From positions 1,022,001 to 1,086,000 of the forward strand of contig CP076355.1 of NCBI GenBank assembly GCA_018798825.1: a DNA stretch of 64,000 bases, in the 5' to 3' direction. The notes below the pieces were generated by a model. The model was not told the DNA's origin and made no database searches. It saw only the letters and a program-made list of their open reading frames with translations. The position numbers and the translations under genes are program-made. The stretch comes from Ochrobactrum sp. BTU1. GTDB taxonomy: Bacteria; Pseudomonadota; Alphaproteobacteria; Rhizobiales; Rhizobiaceae. Every line of letters starts with the position of its first letter. The first letter of the stretch is position 1. Of this stretch, positions 45,157-53,677 are shown piece by piece.

Positions 45157-45610
45157 ACTTCTTTTGAAGAGACTTAACTTGCAAAGCAATATTACCGCTA
45201 TTCAATTCAGAGACAATTATCTCGGCAGGGAACTGAGGCTTTAGACGGAAGATTTTAGCGCCAGACCTCTGATAAGCCGGATCAGGCGTTTCACGCTTGC
45301 CCACGCATTTCGAAACGAATGCTGCAACCGCTTTCACGCTCGTATCTTCAACCACGCACGACCAACTGACCGAAGATACACTCGTCCGCAGAACAACGCG
45401 GCAAGAATTGCTGCCTGTTAATCTGACCTTTGATGGATAAACATCCACATCCTGGGGAGACGCATCGGCTGCGACATTCTTGAAGTTTATTTTCGATTCT
45501 TTGATGACATGCTTCAATGTGGAGCAATCTTTCTGAGCATCCAGAGCATAGGCCGAGCTGGATGCGAGAACCAAAACCGATACAAATGCAGACGTGAATA
45601 AAGATTTCAT
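45155..45610 (-). CDS. Secreted protein of unknown function (151 aa)
   Basis: Start ATG 45610 with GGAGG upstream; the frame is open to 45694 but without a site. Signal peptide KSLFTSAFVSVLVLASSSAYA. The mature part has four Cys (KDCSTL, NSCRVV, SWSCVV, SKCVGK) that could pair in the periplasm. Family not recognised. Confidence 0.7.
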   Translation of the reverse strand: MKSLFTSAFVSVLVLASSSAYALDAQKDCSTLKHVIKESKINFKNVAADASPQDVDVYPSKVRLTGSNSCRVVLRTSVSSVSWSCVVEDTSVKAVAAFVSKCVGKRETPDPAYQRSGAKIFRLKPQFPAEIIVSELNSGNIALQVKSLQKK

Positions 45611-45702
45611 GACAGCCTCCGAATAAGTGAGGCATAAACGATTGAAAAGGATCAAACAATCATGTTGTTTTCGGACCACTCCCTTGGTCAGCAAACAGAC
45701 GA

Positions 45703-46128
45703 TTACCGCCCGGAGTTCACGCGATAAGCCATTCCCAGGGATCGTGGCGCAGTTTCATTAAAGCCGAATTGCTCATAAAGCTTATTCGCGGGCACATCAG
45801 CGATCAGGCTTACATAGGCAGAGGGCGGAAGTTCAGTATTAACATAGTTCATGATGGCGCTCATGATGGTTTTGCCCAAGCCACGCCCCTGATGTTGGGG
45901 CTCAACTGCGATATCAACCACCTGAAAAAAGCAGCCGCCGTCCCCGATCAGCCGGCCCATTCCAATTGCAGAGCCTGCGTGCAAAACAACCACTGAAAAG
46001 ACCGTGCCTTCAAGCCCTTTAGCAGCGGCAGCTTCGGTAAAAGGACTAAGGCTCGCCACTGCACGAAGATACAAATATTCCTCCACCGATGGGCGGCGGG
46101 CCACAGTTGTATAGGCTAGCTGGCTCAC
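45703..46128 (-). CDS. GNAT-family N-acetyltransferase
   Basis: 141 residues. Acetyl-CoA-binding motif A: VVDIAVEPQHQGRGLGKTIMSAIMNYV, followed by ANKLYEQFGFNETAP, the typical GNAT end. Substrate unknown. Single gene divergent from the MFS gene. Confidence 0.9.
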   Translation of the reverse strand: MSQLAYTTVARRPSVEEYLYLRAVASLSPFTEAAAAKGLEGTVFSVVVLHAGSAIGMGRLIGDGGCFFQVVDIAVEPQHQGRGLGKTIMSAIMNYVNTELPPSAYVSLIADVPANKLYEQFGFNETAPRSLGMAYRVNSGR

Positions 46129-46284
46129 ATTTATCTCCTCTGAAAATACACATAAGCCTTAGCGCAAGAGCGAGTGCTTAAACAATATACATGATGATCC
46201 TGAAAGATTTTGCCTAAGTAGTTGAGTTCCCACTTTTCTTGATATCTAAGTAATTTCTGTATCAAGCTCGTCCGGATCATCACA

Positions 46285-47448
46285 GTGACCACAGAACACG
46301 CTCCTTCCAACGTTATGCTCTCTCGCACTGCAGTCACCAGCACTGCGATGATCTTCGGGCTGACCTACAGCCTCAGCGCTGCACTGATTGCCCTTGATCT
46401 CGATGAAATGGGCTTCAGCGAAGCAATCATTGGCGCCAACGCGGCCATGCACGCCGTCGGCGTACTGTGCATGGCATTCCTATTGCCGCGATTGAGCGCA
46501 TGGCTTGGAATGCGGTCGCTGGTGATTGTCGCGCTTGCTGCAGCCGCAGTCCTGCTCGGTCTATTTCCCGCAGTTCCGTTGATCTGGCTGTGGTTTCCTC
46601 TGCGTATTCTGTTGGGCGCAGCATCTGAAACCCTGTTCGTGGTTTCTGAAACCTGGCTCAACTCGCTAAGCACAGATGAGAACCGCTCGAAGACTATGGG
46701 TATCTATACAGCGGCATTGTCGCTTGGCTTTGCCCTTGGACCGCTCATTCTCTCGATAGTGGGCTCAAATGGTTTCCTCCCTTATCTCGTTGGTTCAGTC
46801 CTTGCCCTTCTTGCGGCGCTATTGATCGCCAACCCAAAGGTTAATGCGCCTCCGATTACCGACAAGCCACACGGAAGCCCGCTGCATTATCTGGCACTTG
46901 CACCGGTCGCGCTTGCAGCCACAGTACTCAATGCAGCAATTGAATCGGCTGGATTGTCGTTTCTTCCCCTTTATGCAGTTGATCTTGGCTGGAGCGAAAA
47001 TCAGGCGACACAGCTTATGTCGGTTATGATGTTCGGCGCGATTGTACTGCAGATTCCAATTGGCTTTCTGGGCGACCGCATGAGCCGCCAGACACTTCTC
47101 ATCATCCTTGCAGGCTTGTCTGCTTTGGGGGCCGCGATCTGGCCATGGGCCCTCACCTTACCATGGCTCACCTATACGTTGCTGTTTGTGTGGGGCGGGG
47201 CATTCGTCGGCATTTACACAATCATGCTAAGCGTTGTTGGCAGTCAGTTCAAAGGCGCGCAGCTTGTCGGCATTTATGCCAGTATGGGCCTCATGTGGGG
47301 CGTCGGCGCACTGATCGGTCCGCTCTTTGCGGGCATCGCGCAGCAATATCTGACACACGGGCTGCCAGTCTTCGTCACGGTTGCCTGTCTGCTGTTTCTG
47401 GCACTTGCACTTACTTTGCGCCCGCGCACCGGCCCTGTCACAGAATAA
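46285..47448 (+). CDS. MFS transporter, YcaD-like
   Basis: 387 residues with a GTG start at 46285; an in-frame ATG at 46315 is possible. About 12 membrane segments; motif-A-like LPRLSAWLGMRSL and GDRMSRQTLLI, and SETWLNSLSTDENRSK of the YcaD/ major facilitator group. Substrate unknown. Confidence 0.85.
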   Translation: MTTEHAPSNVMLSRTAVTSTAMIFGLTYSLSAALIALDLDEMGFSEAIIGANAAMHAVGVLCMAFLLPRLSAWLGMRSLVIVALAAAAVLLGLFPAVPLIWLWFPLRILLGAASETLFVVSETWLNSLSTDENRSKTMGIYTAALSLGFALGPLILSIVGSNGFLPYLVGSVLALLAALLIANPKVNAPPITDKPHGSPLHYLALAPVALAATVLNAAIESAGLSFLPLYAVDLGWSENQATQLMSVMMFGAIVLQIPIGFLGDRMSRQTLLIILAGLSALGAAIWPWALTLPWLTYTLLFVWGGAFVGIYTIMLSVVGSQFKGAQLVGIYASMGLMWGVGALIGPLFAGIAQQYLTHGLPVFVTVACLLFLALALTLRPRTGPVTE

Positions 47449-47478
47449 TCCCTATTTTTCTGCGGCTTAAAACAATCG

Positions 47479-47504
47479 CAGCCTCCCCACAGGAGGCTGA
47501 TTTT
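47479..47504 (+). terminator. Rho-independent terminator
   Basis: Arms CAGCCTCC (47479-47486) and GGAGGCTG (47492-47499), loop CCACA, followed by ATTTT. Confidence 0.85.
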
Positions 47505-47523
47505 ATGCAATTGATAATAGATT

Positions 47524-47582
47524 TTAATAACTTGTTTACCACGTTCGTAAGAATATAGCCTCAGCAAATATGGCTTCGACTC
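47524..47582 (+). promoter_or_regulatory. Possible CtrA-like half sites and a GANTC methylation site
   Basis: TTAA-N7-TTTA at 47524-47538 is one base from the CtrA consensus TTAA-N7-TTAA, and GACTC (47578-47582) is a CcrM site, 52 bases before the start of the polar-scaffold gene. Both are common in alphaproteobacterial cell-cycle promoters; weak evidence. Confidence 0.3.
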
Positions 47583-47633
47583 ATTGGTGAATTCGGCTCT
47601 CGGCTGTTTCTATTTTTGGAAAAGTGATTTCAC

Positions 47634-50582
47634 ATGGCAAACAATCACCAGGCATCCGGTTCACGTTCTATCATCGATGAACTTAACGCCTTGCGCGAGC
47701 GGCATACACCTATCGCGCCTAAGTCGATCTCCATGAACGAATTGCACAACACTTTGGCGGAACTGGAAAAACGTCTCGGTCATATTGGAAACGATGCCCC
47801 TCGATCACGCTCGCCTGAGCCAAAGGCTGAAAAACACATCACTGGCCTTGCTGAGATTGCAGAGCATTTGCGTCGTCTGACAGATCAGCAGAACCAGACT
47901 GAACGATACGATGCCCCTTCCTCCCAGCCTCTCGCTACCCGTTTCGCTGAAATGCGCGAAGAGCAACGCGCGCCGCGGCCGGAAAACAATACATTGCGCC
48001 AGATCGACAGCCGTCTTTATGAGATAAGCCGGGCTGTAATCGCTGCCAATCGTCATCCGCATTCAGATCAAGAAGGAGCATTGCGCCTTGAGCGTATCGA
48101 ACAACGCCTGAGCGAACTGACGCATCAACTGGACAGTTCGGTCGCAGAACAGAATGCGGACACACTGTTTCGCCGCCTTGGAGAACTCTCGCAGCGCATC
48201 GATGCACTGAGCGAGGGATCGAAGTTACCAGATCAGGCAATTGATCAGCTCGCACAGCAGATCAACCTTCTTGCCCATCAGGTCGGCAAAGTTATGGAGA
48301 ATGTGAGCCAACCGGATTATCACCGCATTGAATCCCGTTTGTCCGCTATCGATCAGAAGCTGGCGGCAGCAGAAAAGCACGCGCATGAATCAAATCCTGC
48401 TGTTGTTGATAAAATCGACAATCGCTTCAAGGAATTGACCAAGCGGCTTGATGCGCAATACGCGAGCCATTACGCCGAAGGCGGTATGCTTCATGCGATT
48501 GAAGGTCGTCTTGACGACATCTCGCAGCAAATTTCGTTGAGCCTCCTTCAGACCCCACAGACTGAGGAGGTTGCGCATGCTGAGCGCGAGGCCATTCGTG
48601 GTCTGGAAAACCAGATTGCAAATATTGCGCGCCAGCTCAACAAGCCTTCAGCCGAATTGGCCGAATTGAAGCCGCGTCTGGATTCTATTGAGCGCTCCAT
48701 TGCTGAGAATCGTGAAACCGTTCTTGATGCAGCACGCGAAGCGGCAGAAACAGCCGTTGCACATGTGCTCAAGCATGGTTCTCAGAATGACACGGCTATC
48801 GCCGCGCAACTTGCCAATGATATAAAATCACTCGAAGCGCTTGCCCGCAATGCCGATGAGCGTAACGGTAAGACTTTTGAAGCTGTCCATGAAACGCTGG
48901 TTAAAGTCGTTGATCGCCTCTCCAATCTGGAGCAACAGATCGAAACTCAACCCCATCTTCCTCAGCCAGCAGCGACCAAGACAAAGCCGTTTAATAATCC
49001 GTTTTCAGCGGCGCCACAGTCTTTCCCATCGGCGTCAGTAGAGAAGGTAGACAAGCCAGCCAGCCCGGAAATCAATGCGCCCGTGGCAAGCGAAAAGCTT
49101 GCAAAGCTTACGCCAAAAGCACGCCAGGAACCAGAACTCAGCGCTTCGCTTGACTCCGTGCAGCCCGACAATGACAGCGTGCTTGATCTGAACACGATTA
49201 TGAAGCGTGTTCGTGAAGAGCGAAACCTGCAGGACACAGCCAAGACAGAAATCAGCCGAAAGGCGGATTTGATCAGCGTGGCTCGTCGTGCGGCTCAGCA
49301 AGCGGCCGAAGAATCCAGCAAACTTGAAGCACAGCAGGAAAGCGATACCGACAGAAAGAAGGGGGCGATCAGCAGTCTCTTCAACCGTCAGCGCAAGCCT
49401 ATATTGCTGGGAATGGGCGCAATCCTGCTTGCCATCGCCGGCCTGCAGCTTGGCCCCAGAATCTATGAGGAAATCTCGCAGACAGAGTTATCGGCAAAGA
49501 CTGAGACACCGGCAATCGACAAGGGCACAACAGCTTCAATCGCACCCGCAAAAACTGAGACACCGGCGCCTGTAATGCAACCAATGCCTGAAGTTGTGGT
49601 GCCTGAAACCGCAATTTCTAAGCCACAGCAGCAAAGCAGCCTGACGGCTCCGCAGCCTGCGATTGAGCCGCACGAAGAGACTATCTCCGATACCGCACCT
49701 GCACAGGAAGCAGAAGAACCAGCAATCGATGTGCCTGACGCCGCTGGCCCAGCCCCCTTGCGCGAAGCAGCAATGACGGGAGATGCCCGCGCATTGTTTG
49801 AAATCGGCAATCGGTACATGGAAGGTCGCGGCGTTAACGAAGACTATGCTGAAGCTGCAAAGTGGTATGAGCAATCAGCTCGCAAAGATTTTGCACCTGC
49901 ACTTTACCGCATGGGCAACATGAATGAGAAGGGGCTTGGTATGCCCCGCGATCTCAACAAGGCAATCGACTGGTATCAAAAGGCGGCAAAACAGGGCAAC
50001 GCAAATGCGATGCATAACCTCGCCGTCCTGTTTGCCTCCGGTGCCAACGGCAAACCTGAAAATACGTCTGCCGTTCGTTGGTTTAACGAAGCAGCAGAAC
50101 TCGGTGTGAAGGATAGCCAATACAATCTTGGTATTCTCGCAGCTCAGGGTCTTGGGACGCCGGTTAATCTGGAAGAAAGCTATAAGTGGTTTGCACTTGC
50201 TGCCAAGTCTGGCGACAAGGATGCGGCCGACAAGCGCGATCAGATTGGTGCAGCTCTTAGGCCGGATCAGCTTGAACGTGCGAAGGGCTCAGTCGAACTC
50301 TGGAAAGCCAAGCCAATAGATGAGGCTGCCAACGCGCTCACCATTCCGCAAAACTGGTCGGATAGCGAACCAGTCGCTCAAGCTCCCGTCGATATGAAAA
50401 AGGCAGTTCGTAACATTCAGCTCATCCTTCAGAAGAGTGGATATGATGTGGGTAGTGCCGATGGCGTAATGGGAAACAAAACCCGCAATGCCATTGCTGA
50501 GATTCAAAAGGCAAATGGCCAGGAGCCGACAGGAGAAGTGAACCAGCAACTTGTTCAGTTGCTCCTCGAGAAGAACAAGTAA
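47634..50582 (+). CDS. PodJ-like polar scaffold: coiled coil, membrane segment, Sel1 repeats, peptidoglycan-binding domain
   Basis: 982 residues. N-terminal cytoplasmic region (about 1-580) of Gln/Glu/Ala-rich helical, coiled-coil sequence with repeated LD/RL patterns; one membrane segment near residues 588-604 (ILLGMGAILLAIAGLQL); a Pro/Thr/Glu-rich linker; four Sel1 repeats from about 720 to 870 (ALFEIGNRYMEGRGV, ALYRMGNMNEKGLG, AMHNLAVLFASGANG, SQYNLGILAAQGLG); and a C-terminal PG_binding_1 domain (about 920-982, AVRNIQLILQKSGYDVG). This order matches the PodJ polar-organising family of alphaproteobacteria. A terminator follows. Confidence 0.88.
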   Translation: MANNHQASGSRSIIDELNALRERHTPIAPKSISMNELHNTLAELEKRLGHIGNDAPRSRSPEPKAEKHITGLAEIAEHLRRLTDQQNQTERYDAPSSQPLATRFAEMREEQRAPRPENNTLRQIDSRLYEISRAVIAANRHPHSDQEGALRLERIEQRLSELTHQLDSSVAEQNADTLFRRLGELSQRIDALSEGSKLPDQAIDQLAQQINLLAHQVGKVMENVSQPDYHRIESRLSAIDQKLAAAEKHAHESNPAVVDKIDNRFKELTKRLDAQYASHYAEGGMLHAIEGRLDDISQQISLSLLQTPQTEEVAHAEREAIRGLENQIANIARQLNKPSAELAELKPRLDSIERSIAENRETVLDAAREAAETAVAHVLKHGSQNDTAIAAQLANDIKSLEALARNADERNGKTFEAVHETLVKVVDRLSNLEQQIETQPHLPQPAATKTKPFNNPFSAAPQSFPSASVEKVDKPASPEINAPVASEKLAKLTPKARQEPELSASLDSVQPDNDSVLDLNTIMKRVREERNLQDTAKTEISRKADLISVARRAAQQAAEESSKLEAQQESDTDRKKGAISSLFNRQRKPILLGMGAILLAIAGLQLGPRIYEEISQTELSAKTETPAIDKGTTASIAPAKTETPAPVMQPMPEVVVPETAISKPQQQSSLTAPQPAIEPHEETISDTAPAQEAEEPAIDVPDAAGPAPLREAAMTGDARALFEIGNRYMEGRGVNEDYAEAAKWYEQSARKDFAPALYRMGNMNEKGLGMPRDLNKAIDWYQKAAKQGNANAMHNLAVLFASGANGKPENTSAVRWFNEAAELGVKDSQYNLGILAAQGLGTPVNLEESYKWFALAAKSGDKDAADKRDQIGAALRPDQLERAKGSVELWKAKPIDEAANALTIPQNWSDSEPVAQAPVDMKKAVRNIQLILQKSGYDVGSADGVMGNKTRNAIAEIQKANGQEPTGEVNQQLVQLLLEKNK

Positions 50583-51164
50583 ATTGCGCGCGAAATCGCG
50601 TCACTTGCACCAACGCGTCAGGATAATTTCCTGGCGCATTTTTTATGGTCTCCGCCAAGTAACGACTACGCAAGTCTTATAACTCTTATGCACGCCTTTT
50701 CTATACGCATGTCGACGCCATGCTGAGGAGGTCCAAATCTATCGGTCACCCACTACAATGATGGCAACCCGAATTGATCACTGTTTGAGCATTCTCGTAA
50801 AGTACCAAGGGTCGCCGATTACCTAACCTCATTGGCCTCATGTGAAACATTTATGGCAAGTCTGGTGACAACATTGTTGTTCGCAAACAATAATGTGCCA
50901 TTTTCGTCTCACATCATTTGTCAAAGTAACTCTAATCTCAATCGGCGTTTGACTTCCCCGCTTTGAAAGAGCAAGACCATTTGAAGCGCATTTCAAAATA
51001 AGTAAGTCGGATCTTGATCCAGATGCGCGGTAAATCAAGCTGTTAGAGCCATGACCTGATCAAACTTAATCACGGCATAGTCTAGCAGAATTTAAACGGG
51101 CCTTGCGGCAAAGCGCGACCGCAAAAGGGCTGGTTGTAGTGCGTTGTGAACACCGGGTTCGGAA
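50583..51164. other. Gene-poor stretch of 582 bp
   Basis: After the terminator there is no convincing gene. An inverted repeat ATTGTT-N7-AACAAT lies near 50873-50893. Short frames on either strand lack ribosome sites and family features. It could hold a small RNA or a decayed gene. Confidence 0.4.
50615..50645 (+). terminator. Rho-independent terminator of the scaffold gene
   Basis: Arms GCGTCAGG (50615-50622) and CCTGGCGC (50630-50637) with one wobble, loop of seven, followed by ATTTTTT. Confidence 0.85.
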
Positions 51165-52085
51165 TTGGGTATTTATCTTCCCATTGCGGAATTGTCGGTC
51201 AACATGCTGGTTCTTCTCGGCATGGGCGCTGCTGTTGGCTTTCTTTCGGGACTGTTTGGGGTTGGCGGCGGCTTCCTCATCACACCGCTCTTGATCTTTT
51301 ATAACATCCCTCCGGCCATCGCTGTTGCCACTGGCGCCAATCAGGTTATCGCTTCTTCGGTCTCTGGCGCGCTGGCCCACTTCAAAAGACGAACGCTTGA
51401 TATCAAGCTCGGATTGTTTCTGGTCGCTGGCGGCATCGTCGGATCGCTACTCGGTATCTTCGTATTCTCATGGCTGCGCGATCTGGGTCAGCTCGATCTT
51501 ATTGTGTCGATCCTCTACGTCTTCTTTCTTGGCACGGTCGGAGGATTGATGCTCATCGAAAGCGTACGTGCTTTGCGCCGTGTGAAAAAGGGCCAGGCAG
51601 GTGCGATACGGCGTCCGGGCCAGCATACGTGGATACATAAGCTGCCATTTAAGATGCGGTTCCGCGCTTCAACCATCTATGTCAGCATCATTCCAGTGCT
51701 TGGCATTGGTTTCTTTATCGGCTTACTGTCATCGGTGATGGGTGTGGGTGGCGGGTTCATCATGGTGCCTGCGCTGATCTATCTGCTGCATGTGCCAACC
51801 AATGTCGTTGTCGGCACATCGCTTTTTCAGATCACTTTCGTGACTGCTTTTACCACGGTCATGCAGGCAACGACCAACCAATCCATCGATATCGTGCTTG
51901 CTTTCCTGCTGATGCTTGGTGGGGTAATCGGTGCACAATATGGTGCGCGCGCTGGACGGAAACTTCGTGGCGAACAGCTGCGACTATTGCTTGCTTTGCT
52001 GGTATTGGCGGTCGGCCTGCGCCTCGCTTTTGGCCTTTTCGTGCGACCAGACAATTTGTTCTCGATCTCCATTGCGGATATATGA
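51165..52085 (+). CDS. TauE/SafE-family sulfite/organic-acid exporter
   Basis: 306 residues with a TTG start at 51165; the first in-frame ATG is 51204. About eight membrane segments in two halves, each with the family glycine motif: LFGVGGGFLITPLL and MGVGGGFIMVPALI. TauE proteins move sulfite, sulfoacetate or other small anions. Next gene starts one base after the stop, so the two are one operon. Confidence 0.88.
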   Translation: MGIYLPIAELSVNMLVLLGMGAAVGFLSGLFGVGGGFLITPLLIFYNIPPAIAVATGANQVIASSVSGALAHFKRRTLDIKLGLFLVAGGIVGSLLGIFVFSWLRDLGQLDLIVSILYVFFLGTVGGLMLIESVRALRRVKKGQAGAIRRPGQHTWIHKLPFKMRFRASTIYVSIIPVLGIGFFIGLLSSVMGVGGGFIMVPALIYLLHVPTNVVVGTSLFQITFVTAFTTVMQATTNQSIDIVLAFLLMLGGVIGAQYGARAGRKLRGEQLRLLLALLVLAVGLRLAFGLFVRPDNLFSISIADI

Positions 52086-52086
52086 C

Positions 52087-52911
52087 ATGAGGAAACTCAC
52101 GCTCACAGCCGCAATTTTGCTTGGATTTGCTTCAGCAAACGCAACTGCACAAATTAACTCTGGCGGAGACGGAAATAGCGTTCCGCAGCTTCAAAACCCC
52201 TCAGAAGAAACCATCGAGATAGGCCTTTCGACCGAAACGATCGCGATAACCTCCAACTTCGGCGGCACAGACCTGACCATTTTCGGCGCGCTTGATAATG
52301 CTGATCCATTAATCCAACGACAGGGTCGCTACGACATTATTGTTGTCCTGCAGGGACCTTCGCGCGATTTGGTTGTTCGCAAGAAACAACGTTACCTCGG
52401 TGTCTGGATTAACGCAGATTCCGAAACCTTCCTCGGCGTGCCATTGTCTTATTCACTTGCTTCCACGCGCAATCTCCAAGACATCGCAGATGACAGGCTC
52501 TACCGCCAGTTGTCAGTTGGCGTACGTAATTTTTATCTCAGACCAGAAGACCCGGCGAGCCTTTCAGGCAACATTCCCAAGTTCGGCGACGAGTTGCGCG
52601 CGATGAAAATGCGCCAGGGGCTCTATAGCCAGCGTGTGGGCGGGGTTGAGTTTCTCTCCCGTACATTGTTTCGCGCAACGCTCAACCTCTCCGCAAATGT
52701 ACCGGTCGGACGTCACCGGGCGCGGGCGCTTCTATTCCGGAACGGTGTTTTCCTGCGCGAAGCTAATGCAAGTCTTGAAATTGTGAAGGCTGGTGTCGAA
52801 CAGAGCATCTACGATGCTGCCCATAAATACAGTTTTTACTACGGCTTGTTTGCGGTGTTCCTGGCAGTCTTCACGGGATGGGCGGGCCGTATTCTGTTTA
52901 AGAAAGATTAG
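52087..52911 (+). CDS. TIGR02186-family membrane-anchored protein
   Basis: 274 residues from ATG 52087, one base after the TauE-like stop. N-terminal signal peptide (KLTLTAAILLGFASANATA), a beta-rich periplasmic body (TLTIFGALDNADPL-like TDLTIFGALDNADPL, RYDIIVVLQGPSRDLVVRKK) and a C-terminal membrane segment (YYGLFAVFLAVFTGWAGRILF). In many alphaproteobacteria this family directly follows a TauE-type gene; a partner subunit role is inferred. Length and layout fit the family. Confidence 0.8.
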   Translation: MRKLTLTAAILLGFASANATAQINSGGDGNSVPQLQNPSEETIEIGLSTETIAITSNFGGTDLTIFGALDNADPLIQRQGRYDIIVVLQGPSRDLVVRKKQRYLGVWINADSETFLGVPLSYSLASTRNLQDIADDRLYRQLSVGVRNFYLRPEDPASLSGNIPKFGDELRAMKMRQGLYSQRVGGVEFLSRTLFRATLNLSANVPVGRHRARALLFRNGVFLREANASLEIVKAGVEQSIYDAAHKYSFYYGLFAVFLAVFTGWAGRILFKKD

Positions 52912-52960
52912 CGCATATTCAAATGCCACAATCTATCTTTGTGCGAGGATGCTCAAAGAC

Positions 52961-53677
52961 CTACCCAGCAACCAGCGTGCCATGCGCAATCGGGTAAACT
53001 TTGCCCTGGCCCAGCATATAAGCGCGCATGCGCGCATCAACGAATAGACCGCGAAACGCCCTATCCAGCACATTGAGCGCACCTGTATACGCGCCAAATG
53101 CCGGCATAATTAATCTATCACCATCGCTCGCAAAACAGGGTCGGCGCACTGAACGCCCTTTGCGGACAATCCGGGCGGCGGGATGAAGATGGCCTGCCAC
53201 CTCACCCTGTGACTGGTCTCTTAATGGTATGTGCCGAAATGTTAACGGACCGATTGCCAGTTGGGCAATACACTCACCGGGCAAATCACCTGGCCGATCA
53301 GGATCGTGATTGCCGGTAATCCAAAACCAGTCCCGCTGCTCCATTAGTGATGTGAGACGGATCTTATAAAGCGAGGGCAGCCGATCGCTTGCCTTTGCAT
53401 CGTGGAAGCTGTCACCCAGACTAACAACGGTTCGCGGTTGATAGCGCGCAATGACCGCGGCCAGCATGTCAAGCGTGGCGGCGGTATCATAAGGCGGTAT
53501 CAACTGACCACGCCGAGCGAAAGACGAACCTTTCTCAAGGTGTAGATCAGAAACGACCAGCATATGTAAATCCGGTAGAAAAAGCGCACCGGAAGGATCA
53601 TAAACTGTCGCAACACCACGCAATTCGGCATGCGCCAAGCTGTAAGCCTCGCCATTTCCCCAAACTGCTGTGCTCAT
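52961..53677 (-). CDS. pdeM: Ligase-associated phosphoesterase PdeM
   Basis: 238 residues, calcineurin-like metallophosphoesterase. Metal ligands: VVSDLHLEKGS, VSLGDSFHD, ITGNHDPDRPG and VAGHLHP. This is the ligase-associated endonuclease/phosphoesterase encoded beside Lhr. Overlaps the helicase stop by four bases (ATGA), so translation is coupled. Confidence 0.92.
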   Translation of the reverse strand: MSTAVWGNGEAYSLAHAELRGVATVYDPSGALFLPDLHMLVVSDLHLEKGSSFARRGQLIPPYDTAATLDMLAAVIARYQPRTVVSLGDSFHDAKASDRLPSLYKIRLTSLMEQRDWFWITGNHDPDRPGDLPGECIAQLAIGPLTFRHIPLRDQSQGEVAGHLHPAARIVRKGRSVRRPCFASDGDRLIMPAFGAYTGALNVLDRAFRGLFVDARMRAYMLGQGKVYPIAHGTLVAG

